DNA from: JAKPAM01 sp047601745
Lineage (GTDB): Bacteria; Pseudomonadota; Gammaproteobacteria; Burkholderiales; Burkholderiaceae_E
Direction: 5' to 3'
Length of the DNA stretch: 64,000 nucleotides
NCBI GenBank assembly: GCA_047601745.1
Contig: JASGIS010000001.1
Location: forward strand, 6,386,001 to 6,450,000
Of this stretch, positions 27,827 to 36,465 are shown piece by piece. Every line of letters begins with the position of its first letter. Positions within the stretch are counted from its first letter, which is position 1. A program made the translations under genes and the position numbers. The notes beneath the pieces are model-generated. The model saw nothing but the letters and a program-made list of their open reading frames with translations, ran no database searches and was not told where the DNA came from.

Positions 27827-29029
27827 ATGCAGATCTTCTGGTTCATCCCCACGCACGGAGACGGCCGCTACCTGGGCACCGATGAAGGTGCGCGGGCGGC
27901 CAATCTCGATTATTTCAGGCAGATCGCCGGCGCCGCCGACGCGCTCGGCTACCAGGGCGTGCTGCTGCCCACCGGCCGGACCTGCGAGGACCCGTGGGTC
28001 GTCGCGTCGGCGCTGATCCCGGCCACGACGCGGCTGAAGTTCCTGGTCGCGCTGCGGCCCGGCCTGATGACGCCGTCGCTGGCGGCGCGGATGGCGGCCA
28101 GCTTCGACCGGGTGTCCGGCGGCCGGCTGCTGGTCAACCTGGTCACCGGCGGCAGCGAATCCGAGCTGCGCGGCGACGGCCAGTTCCTGGATCATGACGC
28201 CCGCTACCAGGCGTCGGAGGAGTTCATCCGCATCTGGCGCGAGCTGGTCGCGCGCAGCCACGAAGGCGCCGCGCCGCTCGGCTTCGACGGCCGGCACCTG
28301 CGGGTCGACGGCGCCCGCCTGCTGTTTCCGCCGCTGCAGCGCCCGCATCCGCCGATCTACTTCGGCGGCTCGTCGCCGGCCGGCCACGCGCTGGCGGCCC
28401 GGCACGCCGACAAGTACCTGAGCTGGGGCGAGCCGCCGCAGGCCGTCGCGGCCAAGATCGCCGACGTCCGCGAACGCGCGGCCGCCGTCGGCCGCGAGCT
28501 GACGTTCGGCATCCGCCTGCACGTGATCGTCCGCGAGACCGACGACAAGGCCTGGGCCGCCGCCGACGAGCTGATCAGCCGGCTCGACGATCGCACGATC
28601 GCCCAGGCGCAGCAGTCGTTCGCGGCGATGGACTCCGAAGGCCAGCGCCGGATGGCGGCGCTGCATCGCGGCGGCGGCGCCCGCGATCGCGCGGCGCTCG
28701 AAGTCAGCCCGAACCTGTGGGCCGGCGTCGGCCTGGTCCGTGGCGGCGCGGGCACCGCGCTGGTCGGCAGCCCGCGCACCGTGGCCGAACGGCTGCGCGA
28801 GTACCGCGAACTCGGCATCGACACGTTCATCCTGTCCGGCTACCCGCATCTGGACGAGGCCTACCGCTTCGCCGAGGACGTGTTTCCGCTGCTGCCCGAA
28901 CGCGGCGATCACGCCCCGGACGCCGGGACGCCGACGGCGGCGGCCACGCCCTCCGCGTCGGCACGCTACGGCGAAGCCGTCGGCAACGTCTATCTGCCCG
29001 GCGGCGCACACCAGCGCACCGCCGCTTAG
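27827..29029 (+). CDS. ssuD: FMNH2-dependent alkanesulfonate monooxygenase
   Basis: This 400-aa bacterial-luciferase-fold monooxygenase would release sulfite from alkanesulfonates using reduced FMN. It begins MQIFWFIPTHGDGRYLG, as SsuD proteins do, and keeps the residues usually linked to catalysis: Cys53 (LPTGRTCEDPW), His232 (RLHVIV) and Arg305 (GLVRGGAG). The C-terminal 30 or so residues are Ala/Pro-rich and end in YLPGGAHQ, again typical. It is followed directly by ssuC and ssuB, the expected order. The usual ssuE flavin reductase and ssuA binding protein are missing from the window. Confidence 0.93.
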   Translation: MQIFWFIPTHGDGRYLGTDEGARAANLDYFRQIAGAADALGYQGVLLPTGRTCEDPWVVASALIPATTRLKFLVALRPGLMTPSLAARMAASFDRVSGGRLLVNLVTGGSESELRGDGQFLDHDARYQASEEFIRIWRELVARSHEGAAPLGFDGRHLRVDGARLLFPPLQRPHPPIYFGGSSPAGHALAARHADKYLSWGEPPQAVAAKIADVRERAAAVGRELTFGIRLHVIVRETDDKAWAAADELISRLDDRTIAQAQQSFAAMDSEGQRRMAALHRGGGARDRAALEVSPNLWAGVGLVRGGAGTALVGSPRTVAERLREYRELGIDTFILSGYPHLDEAYRFAEDVFPLLPERGDHAPDAGTPTAAATPSASARYGEAVGNVYLPGGAHQRTAA

Positions 29030-29038
29030 GAGCCGGCG

Positions 29039-30055
29039 ATGACCGATCACCGATCCGTTGCTCCCCCCCTCCACCCGGCCGCTCACCGCCTCGCCGATCC
29101 CCTTCCCGCTCGGCCCCCTATCGCCGCCGCGGCGCCGTCCCGCCCGTCGACGGACGCCGCGTTGAAGGACATCCACGTGTCGGACAGCATCGTCTGGCAC
29201 GAACCGCTGAACGTCTTCATCGAATCGCCGCTGATCCGCCGCGAGACCTGGCAGGCGTGGCTGGCTCGCGCCAAGGCCTGGGCCCGCTCGCTGCCGTCGC
29301 TGCTGCTGCCCTGGCTGCTGCCGCTGCTGCTGATCGTCGGCTGGGAGGTCGCGTCCCGCGTGGGCTGGCTGTCGACGCGCGTGCTGCCCGCGCCGATCGA
29401 CACCCTGACCGCCGCGCGCGACCTGGCGCTGTCCGGCGACCTGTGGACCCACATCCGCGTCAGCGCCTGGCGCGCGCTGGCCGGCCTGGCGATCGGCGGC
29501 GGCCTCGGGCTCGCGCTGGGCCTGCTGACCGGCTCGTTCGCGATCGCGCGCACGCTGCTCGACTCGACGATCCAGATGGTCCGCAACATCCCGGCGCTGG
29601 CGCTGATCCCGCTGGTGATCCTGTGGTTCGGCATCGACGAATGGTCCAAGCTGTTCCTGATCGCCGTGACCGTGTTCTTCCCGATGTACCTGAACACCTT
29701 CCACGGCATCCGCAACGTCGACCCGGCGCTGATCGAGATGGCGCGCGCTTATGGCCTGTCCGGCGCGCGCCTGTACCGCGACGTCATCCTGCCCGGCGCG
29801 CTGCCGTCGATCCTGGTCGGCCTGCGCTACTCGCTGGGCCTGATGTGGGTCGTGCTGATCGTCGCCGAAACGATCTCCGCGCAGGCCGGCATCGGCTACA
29901 TGACGATGAACGCGCGCGAGTTCCTGCAGACCGACGTCGTGCTGGTCGGCATCCTGCTGTACGCGCTGCTCGGCAAGATCGCCGACGTGCTGGCCCGCCT
30001 GCTCGAACGCGTGTTCCTGCGCTGGCATCCCGCTTATCGAACCCAGGACGCATGA
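29039..30055 (+). CDS. ssuC: Sulfonate ABC transporter permease
   Basis: This 338-aa permease of the SsuC/TauC type has about six transmembrane helices, beginning near residue 85 (LPSLLLPWLLPLLLIVGWEV), and the EAA-type loop around EMARAYGLSGARLYRDVILPG. The first 80 residues are long and Pro/Ala-rich compared with the roughly 30-residue cytoplasmic start of E. coli SsuC. The start at 29039 follows AGGAG closely. The stop overlaps the ssuB start (ATGA). Confidence 0.92.
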   Translation: MTDHRSVAPPLHPAAHRLADPLPARPPIAAAAPSRPSTDAALKDIHVSDSIVWHEPLNVFIESPLIRRETWQAWLARAKAWARSLPSLLLPWLLPLLLIVGWEVASRVGWLSTRVLPAPIDTLTAARDLALSGDLWTHIRVSAWRALAGLAIGGGLGLALGLLTGSFAIARTLLDSTIQMVRNIPALALIPLVILWFGIDEWSKLFLIAVTVFFPMYLNTFHGIRNVDPALIEMARAYGLSGARLYRDVILPGALPSILVGLRYSLGLMWVVLIVAETISAQAGIGYMTMNAREFLQTDVVLVGILLYALLGKIADVLARLLERVFLRWHPAYRTQDA

Positions 30056-30843
30056 TGACCGTCTCCTCCACCGCGCCGGCGCCGATCGAAGACCTCGACG
30101 TCGAGCCGGCGCCGATCGAAGGCCTCGACGTCGAGTTGCAGCGGCTGACCAAGCGCTACGGCCGGCGCCTGGTCCTCGACCGGATCGACCTGCACATCCC
30201 CCAAGGCGAGTTCGTCGCGATCGTCGGCCGCAGCGGCTGCGGCAAGAGCACGCTGCTGCGGCTGGTCGCCGGCCTCGAAACGGCCAGCGACGGCGAACTC
30301 GCGCTCGACGGCCGGCCCGCCGGCGGACTGCGCGGCGACGTACGCATCATGTTCCAGGACGCGAGGCTGCTGCCGTGGCGCAGCGTGCTCGACAACGTGG
30401 CGCTGGGCCTGCCGAGCCAGGCGATCACGCACGCGCGCGAGGTGCTGGCGCAGGTCGGCCTCGACGATCGCGCCGGCGACTGGCCGTCGCGGCTGTCCGG
30501 CGGCCAGCGCCAGCGCGTCGCGCTGGCCCGCGCCCTCGTGCACGAACCGCGGCTGCTGCTGCTCGACGAGCCGCTGGGCGCGCTCGACGCGCTGACCCGC
30601 ATCGAGATGCACGCGCTGATCGAAGGCCTGTGGCGCCGGCGCGGCTTCACGGCGCTGCTGGTCACGCACGACGTGCAGGAGGCCGTCGCGCTCGCCGACC
30701 GCGTGATCCTGGTCGAAGACGGCCGGATCACGCTGGACGAGCACATCGACCTGCCGCGCCCGCGCGAGCGCGGCGCCGCCGACTTCGCGCGGCTCGAGGC
30801 GCGGATCCTCGCGCGCGTGCTCGAGCGGCGCGACGCCGCCTGA
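30052..30843 (+). CDS. ssuB: Sulfonate ABC transporter ATP-binding protein
   Basis: This 263-aa ATPase has Walker A GRSGCGKST (59-67), signature LSGGQ (148-152) and Walker B LLLLDEP (168-174). A Phe-Gln-Asp (FQD) Q-loop and DARLLPWRSVLDN segment are typical of SsuB/TauB. Two adjacent in-frame ATGs (30052, 30055) are possible. Residues 9-28 are a duplicated ten-residue unit absent from most relatives. Confidence 0.93.
   Translation: MMTVSSTAPAPIEDLDVEPAPIEGLDVELQRLTKRYGRRLVLDRIDLHIPQGEFVAIVGRSGCGKSTLLRLVAGLETASDGELALDGRPAGGLRGDVRIMFQDARLLPWRSVLDNVALGLPSQAITHAREVLAQVGLDDRAGDWPSRLSGGQRQRVALARALVHEPRLLLLDEPLGALDALTRIEMHALIEGLWRRRGFTALLVTHDVQEAVALADRVILVEDGRITLDEHIDLPRPRERGAADFARLEARILARVLERRDAA
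30076..30135 (+). repeat. 30-bp tandem duplication at the 5' end of ssuB
   Basis: Positions 30076-30105 and 30106-30135 are identical except for one A/G change (Asp to Gly). The unit encodes PAPIE(D/G)LDVE twice. Because it is in frame, it lengthens the N-terminus without affecting the ATPase core. Confidence 0.9.
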
Positions 30844-30858
30844 GTCCGCGCGCCCGCG

Positions 30859-31590
30859 TCAGGCGGCGCGCGACGATCGCGGACGACGAACCCGCGCCGG
30901 TCGATCGGCATCCGCGCCGGCGGCCGGCTTGATCATCTGCTGGATCTGCAGGCGGGTCCGCCGGACGTGCAGATGCACGATGCTGGCGGCTCCCTGTCCG
31001 TCGCGATCGCGGATCATCTCCAGCAGCAGCAGGTGATGGGGATCCGAGAACGGAAAACCGTCCCTGGCCAGCGAATCCTTGACCAGCCGGCGACGGAAAT
31101 GCTGGGTGCTGTTCCAGAAGCGTTCGACCATCCCCAGCAACTGGGGCATTCCGGCGCGCGAATACGTCTTCAGATGAAAGATGCGATCGAGCCGAATGTA
31201 TTCCTCGAGCGTCACCGTGCGTTCGAGTTCCCGAACGAGCGCCGCGATCTCCTCGACATCGGCCTCGGTCATCCGCGCCACGCTCTCGCTGATGGCCAGC
31301 GGTTCGACGACCTCGCGGATCTTGTAGATCTCCAGCGACTCGGCCGAACCGACATCGGCGATCCAGGCGCCTCGATTGGGAGCGAGCACGACGAGCCCCT
31401 CGCTCTCCAACTGCCGCAGCGCCTCGCGCACCGGTATGCGGCTGGCGCCGAACTTGGCCGCCAGCGCCTCCTGGCCGACGCGCGTCCCCGGCTCCATGTC
31501 GCCCGCCAGCACGGCGTCGCGGATCTCGTCGGCGATGCGCGCGCTCAGCAGGCGGGTATCGGCGTCGGCCGGGTCAATGGATCGCGGCAT
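30859..31590 (-). CDS. GntR-family (FCD/FadR subfamily) regulator
   Basis: This 243-aa protein has an N-terminal winged helix (about 20-75, with FGASRIPVREALRQLESEGLV) and an FCD ligand domain with the acidic/His metal site residues expected around ERTVTLEEYIRLDRIFH and later His residues (SDPHHLLLLEMI). FCD regulators usually respond to organic or sugar acids. It is the last gene of the sugar-type ABC operon and overlaps the ATPase gene by 17 nt. Two matching palindromes upstream of the first operon gene are plausible operators for it. Confidence 0.92.
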   Translation of the reverse strand: MPRSIDPADADTRLLSARIADEIRDAVLAGDMEPGTRVGQEALAAKFGASRIPVREALRQLESEGLVVLAPNRGAWIADVGSAESLEIYKIREVVEPLAISESVARMTEADVEEIAALVRELERTVTLEEYIRLDRIFHLKTYSRAGMPQLLGMVERFWNSTQHFRRRLVKDSLARDGFPFSDPHHLLLLEMIRDRDGQGAASIVHLHVRRTRLQIQQMIKPAAGADADRPARVRRPRSSRAA

Positions 31591-33166
31591 ACATGATCTT
31601 GTCCTCGGTCGCCTGCTCGGCCGACATCTCCTCGACGATGCGTCCTCCTCGCGCGACGAGGATCCGATCGGATATCGCGAGGATCTCCGGCAGGTAGGAC
31701 GAGATGACCATCACCGCCTTGTTCTCGTCGGCCAGGCGCCGGATCGCCGCATGGATCTGCGGGATCGCGCTGACGTCGACGCCGCGCGTCGGCTCGTCGA
31801 AGATGACGACCGACGGTTCCTGCGCCAGCGACTTGGCCAGCACGACCTTCTGCTGATTGCCGCCCGAGTACTCGATGATCTTCAGGCTGCGCTTGAGCGC
31901 GGAGATCGACAGCGATGCGATCCACTTGTCGGCGACGCGCTTCATCTCGCGCGCCGAATACCAGACGCGGCGCACGCGCGGCGACGACAGGAAGCCCATG
32001 TAGATGTTCTGATCGACGGTCATCGACTCGAAGAAACCGTCGACCTTGCGGTCTTCGGTGATGTACGCGATGCCGTCGCGGACGGCCTGGCGGGGCACGC
32101 GATAGCGGATCGGCTTGTCGCGCAGGTAGATCATGCCTCCGCGCAGGAAATTGCGCTTGCGAGCCCCGCAGACGATCTGGGCGATCTCGGACCGCCCGGC
32201 GCCGACGAGCCCGAACACGCCGACGACTTCGCCGGCGAACAGCGAGAACGACATGTTCTTGACGATGCTGCCCATCGTGACGTTCTCGACCGACAGCACC
32301 TTCTCGCCGCGCGGCGCGCGCGGCACGGCCGCCGGCATCCCGGCGGCCGCGGCCTCGGCCTCGGCCTCGGTCTCGGTCTCGGTCCGGCGCACCGGCGTCT
32401 CCTCGCGCCCGATCATCATCCGCACGAGTTTGTCCCGCGTCATGGCGTCGGCGGGCGCCGTCCCGACGAGCCGGCCGTCGCGAAGGACGGTGATGCGGTC
32501 GGCCACCTGCAGCGCCTCCTCGAGCGCATGCGAGATGAAGATGATGCCCGCGCCCTGCTCCTTCAGCGTGTTGAGCAGATGGAACAGGTGCTGGGTTTCT
32601 TCGGGCGTCAGCGAAGCGGTCGGCTCGTCGAAGATGAAGATCCGGGCGTTGTGGCGGACCGCGCGGACGATCTCGACCATCTGGCGCTTGGCCGTTCCCA
32701 GATTCTCGACCACCGCGAGCGCGTCGACGTTGAAGTTCAGCGACTGCAGCGCCTGCGTGGCGGCGATGTTGATCCGGCTATAGACGGTGAACAGCCGCTC
32801 CATGCCCAGCTCGAGATTCTGCGCGACCGTCATCGACGGCACGAGGCTGGATTCCTGATAGACCATGGCCACGCCGCCTTCGAGCGCCTCGAGCGGCGAC
32901 TCGAAACGCACGTTGCGCCCGTCGATCAGATAGTCGCCCGACGTCAGCGTGATCGCCCCGGCGATGGCCTTGCACAGCGTGGATTTGCCGGCGCCGTTCT
33001 CGCCGAGCAACGCATGGATCTCGCCGGCGCGGACATCGAAATCGACGTCCTGCAGCGCATGCAGTCCGCCGTAGACCTTTCCGCCCTTGACGATGCGCAG
33101 CAGCGGTTCGACGGCGGCTCGCATCGGCTCGGTGCCCGGCCCCGCGGCCCGTACGTGGCTGTCCAT
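31574..33166 (-). CDS. Sugar ABC transporter ATP-binding protein (RbsA/MglA type)
   Basis: This 530-aa protein has two fused nucleotide-binding domains. The first has Walker A GENGAGKST (55-63) and FIFDEPTASLTPEE. The second has the degenerate Walker A VGAGRSE and the signature SGGNQQKV with FDEPTRGVDV, as in ribose, galactose and xylose importers. GGAGGA precedes the ATG. An internal acidic Glu/Thr/Ala linker (around 265-285) is longer than usual. It energises the two permeases in this operon. Confidence 0.93.
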   Translation of the reverse strand: MDSHVRAAGPGTEPMRAAVEPLLRIVKGGKVYGGLHALQDVDFDVRAGEIHALLGENGAGKSTLCKAIAGAITLTSGDYLIDGRNVRFESPLEALEGGVAMVYQESSLVPSMTVAQNLELGMERLFTVYSRINIAATQALQSLNFNVDALAVVENLGTAKRQMVEIVRAVRHNARIFIFDEPTASLTPEETQHLFHLLNTLKEQGAGIIFISHALEEALQVADRITVLRDGRLVGTAPADAMTRDKLVRMMIGREETPVRRTETETEAEAEAAAAGMPAAVPRAPRGEKVLSVENVTMGSIVKNMSFSLFAGEVVGVFGLVGAGRSEIAQIVCGARKRNFLRGGMIYLRDKPIRYRVPRQAVRDGIAYITEDRKVDGFFESMTVDQNIYMGFLSSPRVRRVWYSAREMKRVADKWIASLSISALKRSLKIIEYSGGNQQKVVLAKSLAQEPSVVIFDEPTRGVDVSAIPQIHAAIRRLADENKAVMVISSYLPEILAISDRILVARGGRIVEEMSAEQATEDKIMYAAIH

Positions 33167-33170
33167 CGGC

Positions 33171-34307
33171 TCATTCCTCCCGGTCCGGAACGTCGGCCGT
33201 CGATGGCAGGCGTACCAGACGATCGCGCCCCTTCGAAATGGCGATCACCCGATCGGCCGCTCCGCGCGCCACGCATACCGAGGTCACGCCGTGCACGCGT
33301 CCGTCGACGCGGCTATGCAGGCTTTCGACCGCCTGCCCGTCGTCGTCGAGCCGCGCGACGAGCCCGTACGATCGCGCCGGCGCCCACGGCTTCTGGATGC
33401 CCAGCTTCTTGATGCGGCCGATCTGCGTCGGTTCGCGGCTGCCCGCGCCGGCGCCGCCGAGCGTCGGGCCGACCCACAACTCCTGCGGGATCGTCGCCAT
33501 CATCTCGTCGCAGAACTCGCGCTCGCGCAGCACGAATTCGGTCAGTTGCGTGCGCAGCGCGAAGAACGCCATCCAGTAACCGCCGCGCGGATCGGATGCC
33601 AACCGGGCCGGGTAACCCGCGTAGTTCTTGGTGATCACGCGACGGCGACCGTCGCGCCGCGAGAACGCGGACAAGCGATGCGCCCACGATTCGGCGATCC
33701 AGACCTCGTCGCCCCGGTGCGACACCACCGCCCCCATCGGCCAAGCCAGTCGATCGGCCAGCACGCGGGCGGCACCCAGCGTCGCGTCGCACTCGATCAA
33801 CCGGCCGCTCGGCGGCCGATCGGCCATCAGATCGGGCAGCCAATCGGACGGCAGATTCGCGCGCGAGCCTTCGGTCACGTAGATCGCGCCGTCAGGCGCG
33901 ACGGCGATCGCCAGCGGACACGAGACCGGCGTTCCGGCCGCGTCGGTCAGCTCGCCGACGATCGCGCCGGCGCCGGACAGCGCGACGACGCCATGCCCCG
34001 ACTGGCCGGCCAGCAGCCGCCCGTCCGCCGTCCAGGCCAGGCAGCCGATCGCGGCCGGCAACGACGCGAAGCGCTCCGGGCGATCGAAGTCCGGCCCGCC
34101 CAGCCGCCACACGTCGGTGCCGCTGCACACGTAGAGCGCGCCGTCGGGCCCCTGCGCGGCGTCGTCCGGCGCCGCCAGATCGACGTCCAGCGGCCGCGCG
34201 TCGTCGAGCCGCTGGTTCGGCGAGAACGCGCCGTCCAGCACCGGAATGCCGTGGACCTCCCGATCGGGATGCAGCACGCGGTCGATGATCTCGGAGATCA
34301 GGCTCAT
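33171..34307 (-). CDS. SMP-30/gluconolactonase-like beta-propeller protein
   Basis: This 378-aa protein starts MSLISEIIDRVLHP at 34307, overlapping the stop of the upstream fusion gene by ATGA. It shows propeller motifs such as GPDGALYVCSGTDVWRL, CLAWTADGRLLAG, IAVAPDGAIYVTEG and AESWAHRLSAF, resembling SMP-30 lactonases and strictosidine-synthase-like hydrolases. No signal peptide is visible, so it is predicted cytoplasmic. It probably opens a sugar lactone brought in by the transporter, which is inferred from context. Confidence 0.85.
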   Translation of the reverse strand: MSLISEIIDRVLHPDREVHGIPVLDGAFSPNQRLDDARPLDVDLAAPDDAAQGPDGALYVCSGTDVWRLGGPDFDRPERFASLPAAIGCLAWTADGRLLAGQSGHGVVALSGAGAIVGELTDAAGTPVSCPLAIAVAPDGAIYVTEGSRANLPSDWLPDLMADRPPSGRLIECDATLGAARVLADRLAWPMGAVVSHRGDEVWIAESWAHRLSAFSRRDGRRRVITKNYAGYPARLASDPRGGYWMAFFALRTQLTEFVLREREFCDEMMATIPQELWVGPTLGGAGAGSREPTQIGRIKKLGIQKPWAPARSYGLVARLDDDGQAVESLHSRVDGRVHGVTSVCVARGAADRVIAISKGRDRLVRLPSTADVPDREE

Positions 34308-36448
34308 GCCGGCACTCCGTCCTCGCGCCGGCCGCCGCCCGGGGCGGCCCAGTACGAATTCCAGGCCTCCCAGTGCGGGTCCGCGCCGGGCAGCCGCACG
34401 CGGCCGATGCGGTTGTTCTCCAGGCCGCCGATGTACAGATAACCCTTGTGCTCGCGCACCGAGGTGATCGTCGGATGCGACAGACCGCCCGGATCCCACA
34501 GCGATTCGACGACCCGGCCCCCGTCATCGAATTTCACGACGCAACCGAAATTGATGCCGGGGCACAGCCATTCATCGGGCGGAATCTGCTTGACCATGCG
34601 GATCCGGAAGCCGGGCTTGCGCATCGCCAGGTCATATGCCGGCGTACGCAGGCCGACCATCGCCAACCAGTAGCGGCCATCCGACGCGCGGTTGATGTTG
34701 TCGCAATAACCGGGCAGGTTGTCGATCAGCACTTCGTTGGTGCCCGCCTTGTCGCCGGCGATCCAGAATCGATTGATCTGGCACAGCCAGGTGCTGGCCC
34801 ACAGGATCGAGCGGCCGTCGTGCGACAGGCACACACCATTAGGGAACGCCAGGTTCTTCAGGATCGTGCGCGTCTGGTTCGTGTTCGGATCGTGGCAGAT
34901 CAGGCGCCCGTTGCCGCGCCCCTCGAAGCCGTCCAGCGCCCAGTCGGCCAGTTCGTAACGCGTCGAGGCTTCGCTGAAATAGATCTTGCCGTCCGGTGCG
35001 ATGTCGAGATCGTCGGCCAGGTAAAGGCGCGAATCGTCCTTGAGCCGCGTGCGGGTCCGGTTGGTCCGATCGGTCAGCTTGAACACCGTGCGGTCCGGCT
35101 TGATGCCGTAGACGCCCATGCCCGCCACGCAGACCAGCAGATTCTCGTCGCGGTCCATCGCCAGGCCGAGCGGCCGGCCGCCGATGCGAGCGAACTCCTC
35201 CTTGATGCGATAGTCCGGCGCGAGGAAACGCACGATTCCGCCGTTGCGCGTGACCGCATACAGGTTGTCGCGACGATCGAGGATGATGTCCTCGGGCCCT
35301 TCGATCTGGTTCAGCGCGATGGCCTCGGCGTCGCGCAGCCGATCGTTCTCCGCGAAAGGCGTGCCGCTGTCCCGCGCGATGGATGCCGGTTCGGAAAAAT
35401 CCACCCAGCTCGGCACCACGTAGACCTTCTGCTGGACCTTACCCTTGTTCTTGACCCACTTGACGTTGAAACCGACGGCGACGAGCAGCAGCAGCCCGAT
35501 GATCGCGGTCGTCAGATTTCCGGAGACCCCTTTCTGCACGAGGCCGCTGATCAGCATGAAGATGACGGCCGCGCCCATCAGTGCGCGGGCGATCGTGCCG
35601 CGCCCGCCGGCGAGACTGACGCCGCCGAGCACGACGGCCGCCAGCGCATTGATCTCCCAGCCTTGGCCGGTATCGGTGCCGGAACTGTTCTGGCGCGCCG
35701 CATACAGGATGCCGGCCGTCGCCGCCAGCATGCCCGAGATCACGTACGCGGAGAACAGCGTGCGCTTGACGTCCACGCCGGCGTGGCGCGCCGCCTTGCG
35801 GCTGGATCCCACCGCCATGATGTGCACCCCGTGGCGCACGCGCGTCAGGTAGAAATGCGCGGCCACGCCGATGACGAGCAGCACCGCCATGTTGGTCGGC
35901 ACGCCGAGCACCGATCCGGCGCCGAGAAAATCCCACACCGCGCTGCCCATGCCGATGCTGGCCAGATCTTCGGCGAACGCCCCCGTCAACTTGTTGTAGC
36001 TCGCGCGCACGACGATCAGCACGACCAGCGTCGTCAGGAACGGCCGCGTCCGGGCATACGCGATCAGGCCACCGTTGATCGCCCCCATCGACGCGCCGAA
36101 TGCCAGCACCGCGCCGATCATCACCGGCAACGGCCATCCGAGCACCAGATAGCAGTACAGCGCGAGAAAGTTCGCCATCGCGAACACCGCCCCCACCGAC
36201 AGATCGATGCCGCCGGACAGCACCGAGACCGCCATCGCCGCCGCCACGATCCCTTGCTCGGCGAAGTTCAACGACAGTTGCTGCAGATTGACCAGGCTCG
36301 TGAAGCCGGGGATCGTCAACGCGAACGCCAGGAACACCGCCACCGTCAGCGTGAACGGGATGATCGGCTCCATCCAGCGCTTTTCCAGCAGTTCGCCGAC
36401 GAATACCTGAGGCGAATGCCGGTGCCACAGTCGCAGTGCCTTGTCCAT
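34304..36448 (-). CDS. Fused sugar ABC permease and strictosidine-synthase-like propeller
   Basis: This 714-aa protein joins two functions. Residues 1-330 are an RbsC-type permease with about nine transmembrane helices and the landmarks SGGIDLSVGAVFAM and AVVLGGVSLAGGRGTI. After a basic linker (about 331-375), residues 376-714 form a beta-propeller similar to SMP-30/strictosidine synthase enzymes, with SDGRYWLAMVGLRTPAYDL and ILWASTWLCQINRFW. The propeller would lie on the cytoplasmic side, following the expected orientation of the permease C-terminus. This suggests lactone hydrolysis at the exit of the transporter. The reading frame across the junction is open with no sign of a frameshift. 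A separate SMP-30 gene follows it directly. Confidence 0.88.
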   Translation of the reverse strand: MDKALRLWHRHSPQVFVGELLEKRWMEPIIPFTLTVAVFLAFALTIPGFTSLVNLQQLSLNFAEQGIVAAAMAVSVLSGGIDLSVGAVFAMANFLALYCYLVLGWPLPVMIGAVLAFGASMGAINGGLIAYARTRPFLTTLVVLIVVRASYNKLTGAFAEDLASIGMGSAVWDFLGAGSVLGVPTNMAVLLVIGVAAHFYLTRVRHGVHIMAVGSSRKAARHAGVDVKRTLFSAYVISGMLAATAGILYAARQNSSGTDTGQGWEINALAAVVLGGVSLAGGRGTIARALMGAAVIFMLISGLVQKGVSGNLTTAIIGLLLLVAVGFNVKWVKNKGKVQQKVYVVPSWVDFSEPASIARDSGTPFAENDRLRDAEAIALNQIEGPEDIILDRRDNLYAVTRNGGIVRFLAPDYRIKEEFARIGGRPLGLAMDRDENLLVCVAGMGVYGIKPDRTVFKLTDRTNRTRTRLKDDSRLYLADDLDIAPDGKIYFSEASTRYELADWALDGFEGRGNGRLICHDPNTNQTRTILKNLAFPNGVCLSHDGRSILWASTWLCQINRFWIAGDKAGTNEVLIDNLPGYCDNINRASDGRYWLAMVGLRTPAYDLAMRKPGFRIRMVKQIPPDEWLCPGINFGCVVKFDDGGRVVESLWDPGGLSHPTITSVREHKGYLYIGGLENNRIGRVRLPGADPHWEAWNSYWAAPGGGRREDGVPA

Positions 36449-36465
36449 CGCGGCCGCCTTTACCT

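Noticed and set aside
27551..30028. An 825-codon minus-strand frame over the ssu genes
   Set aside because: Composition is Arg/Gln/Ala-rich without domains; the plus-strand ssu genes have full motifs.
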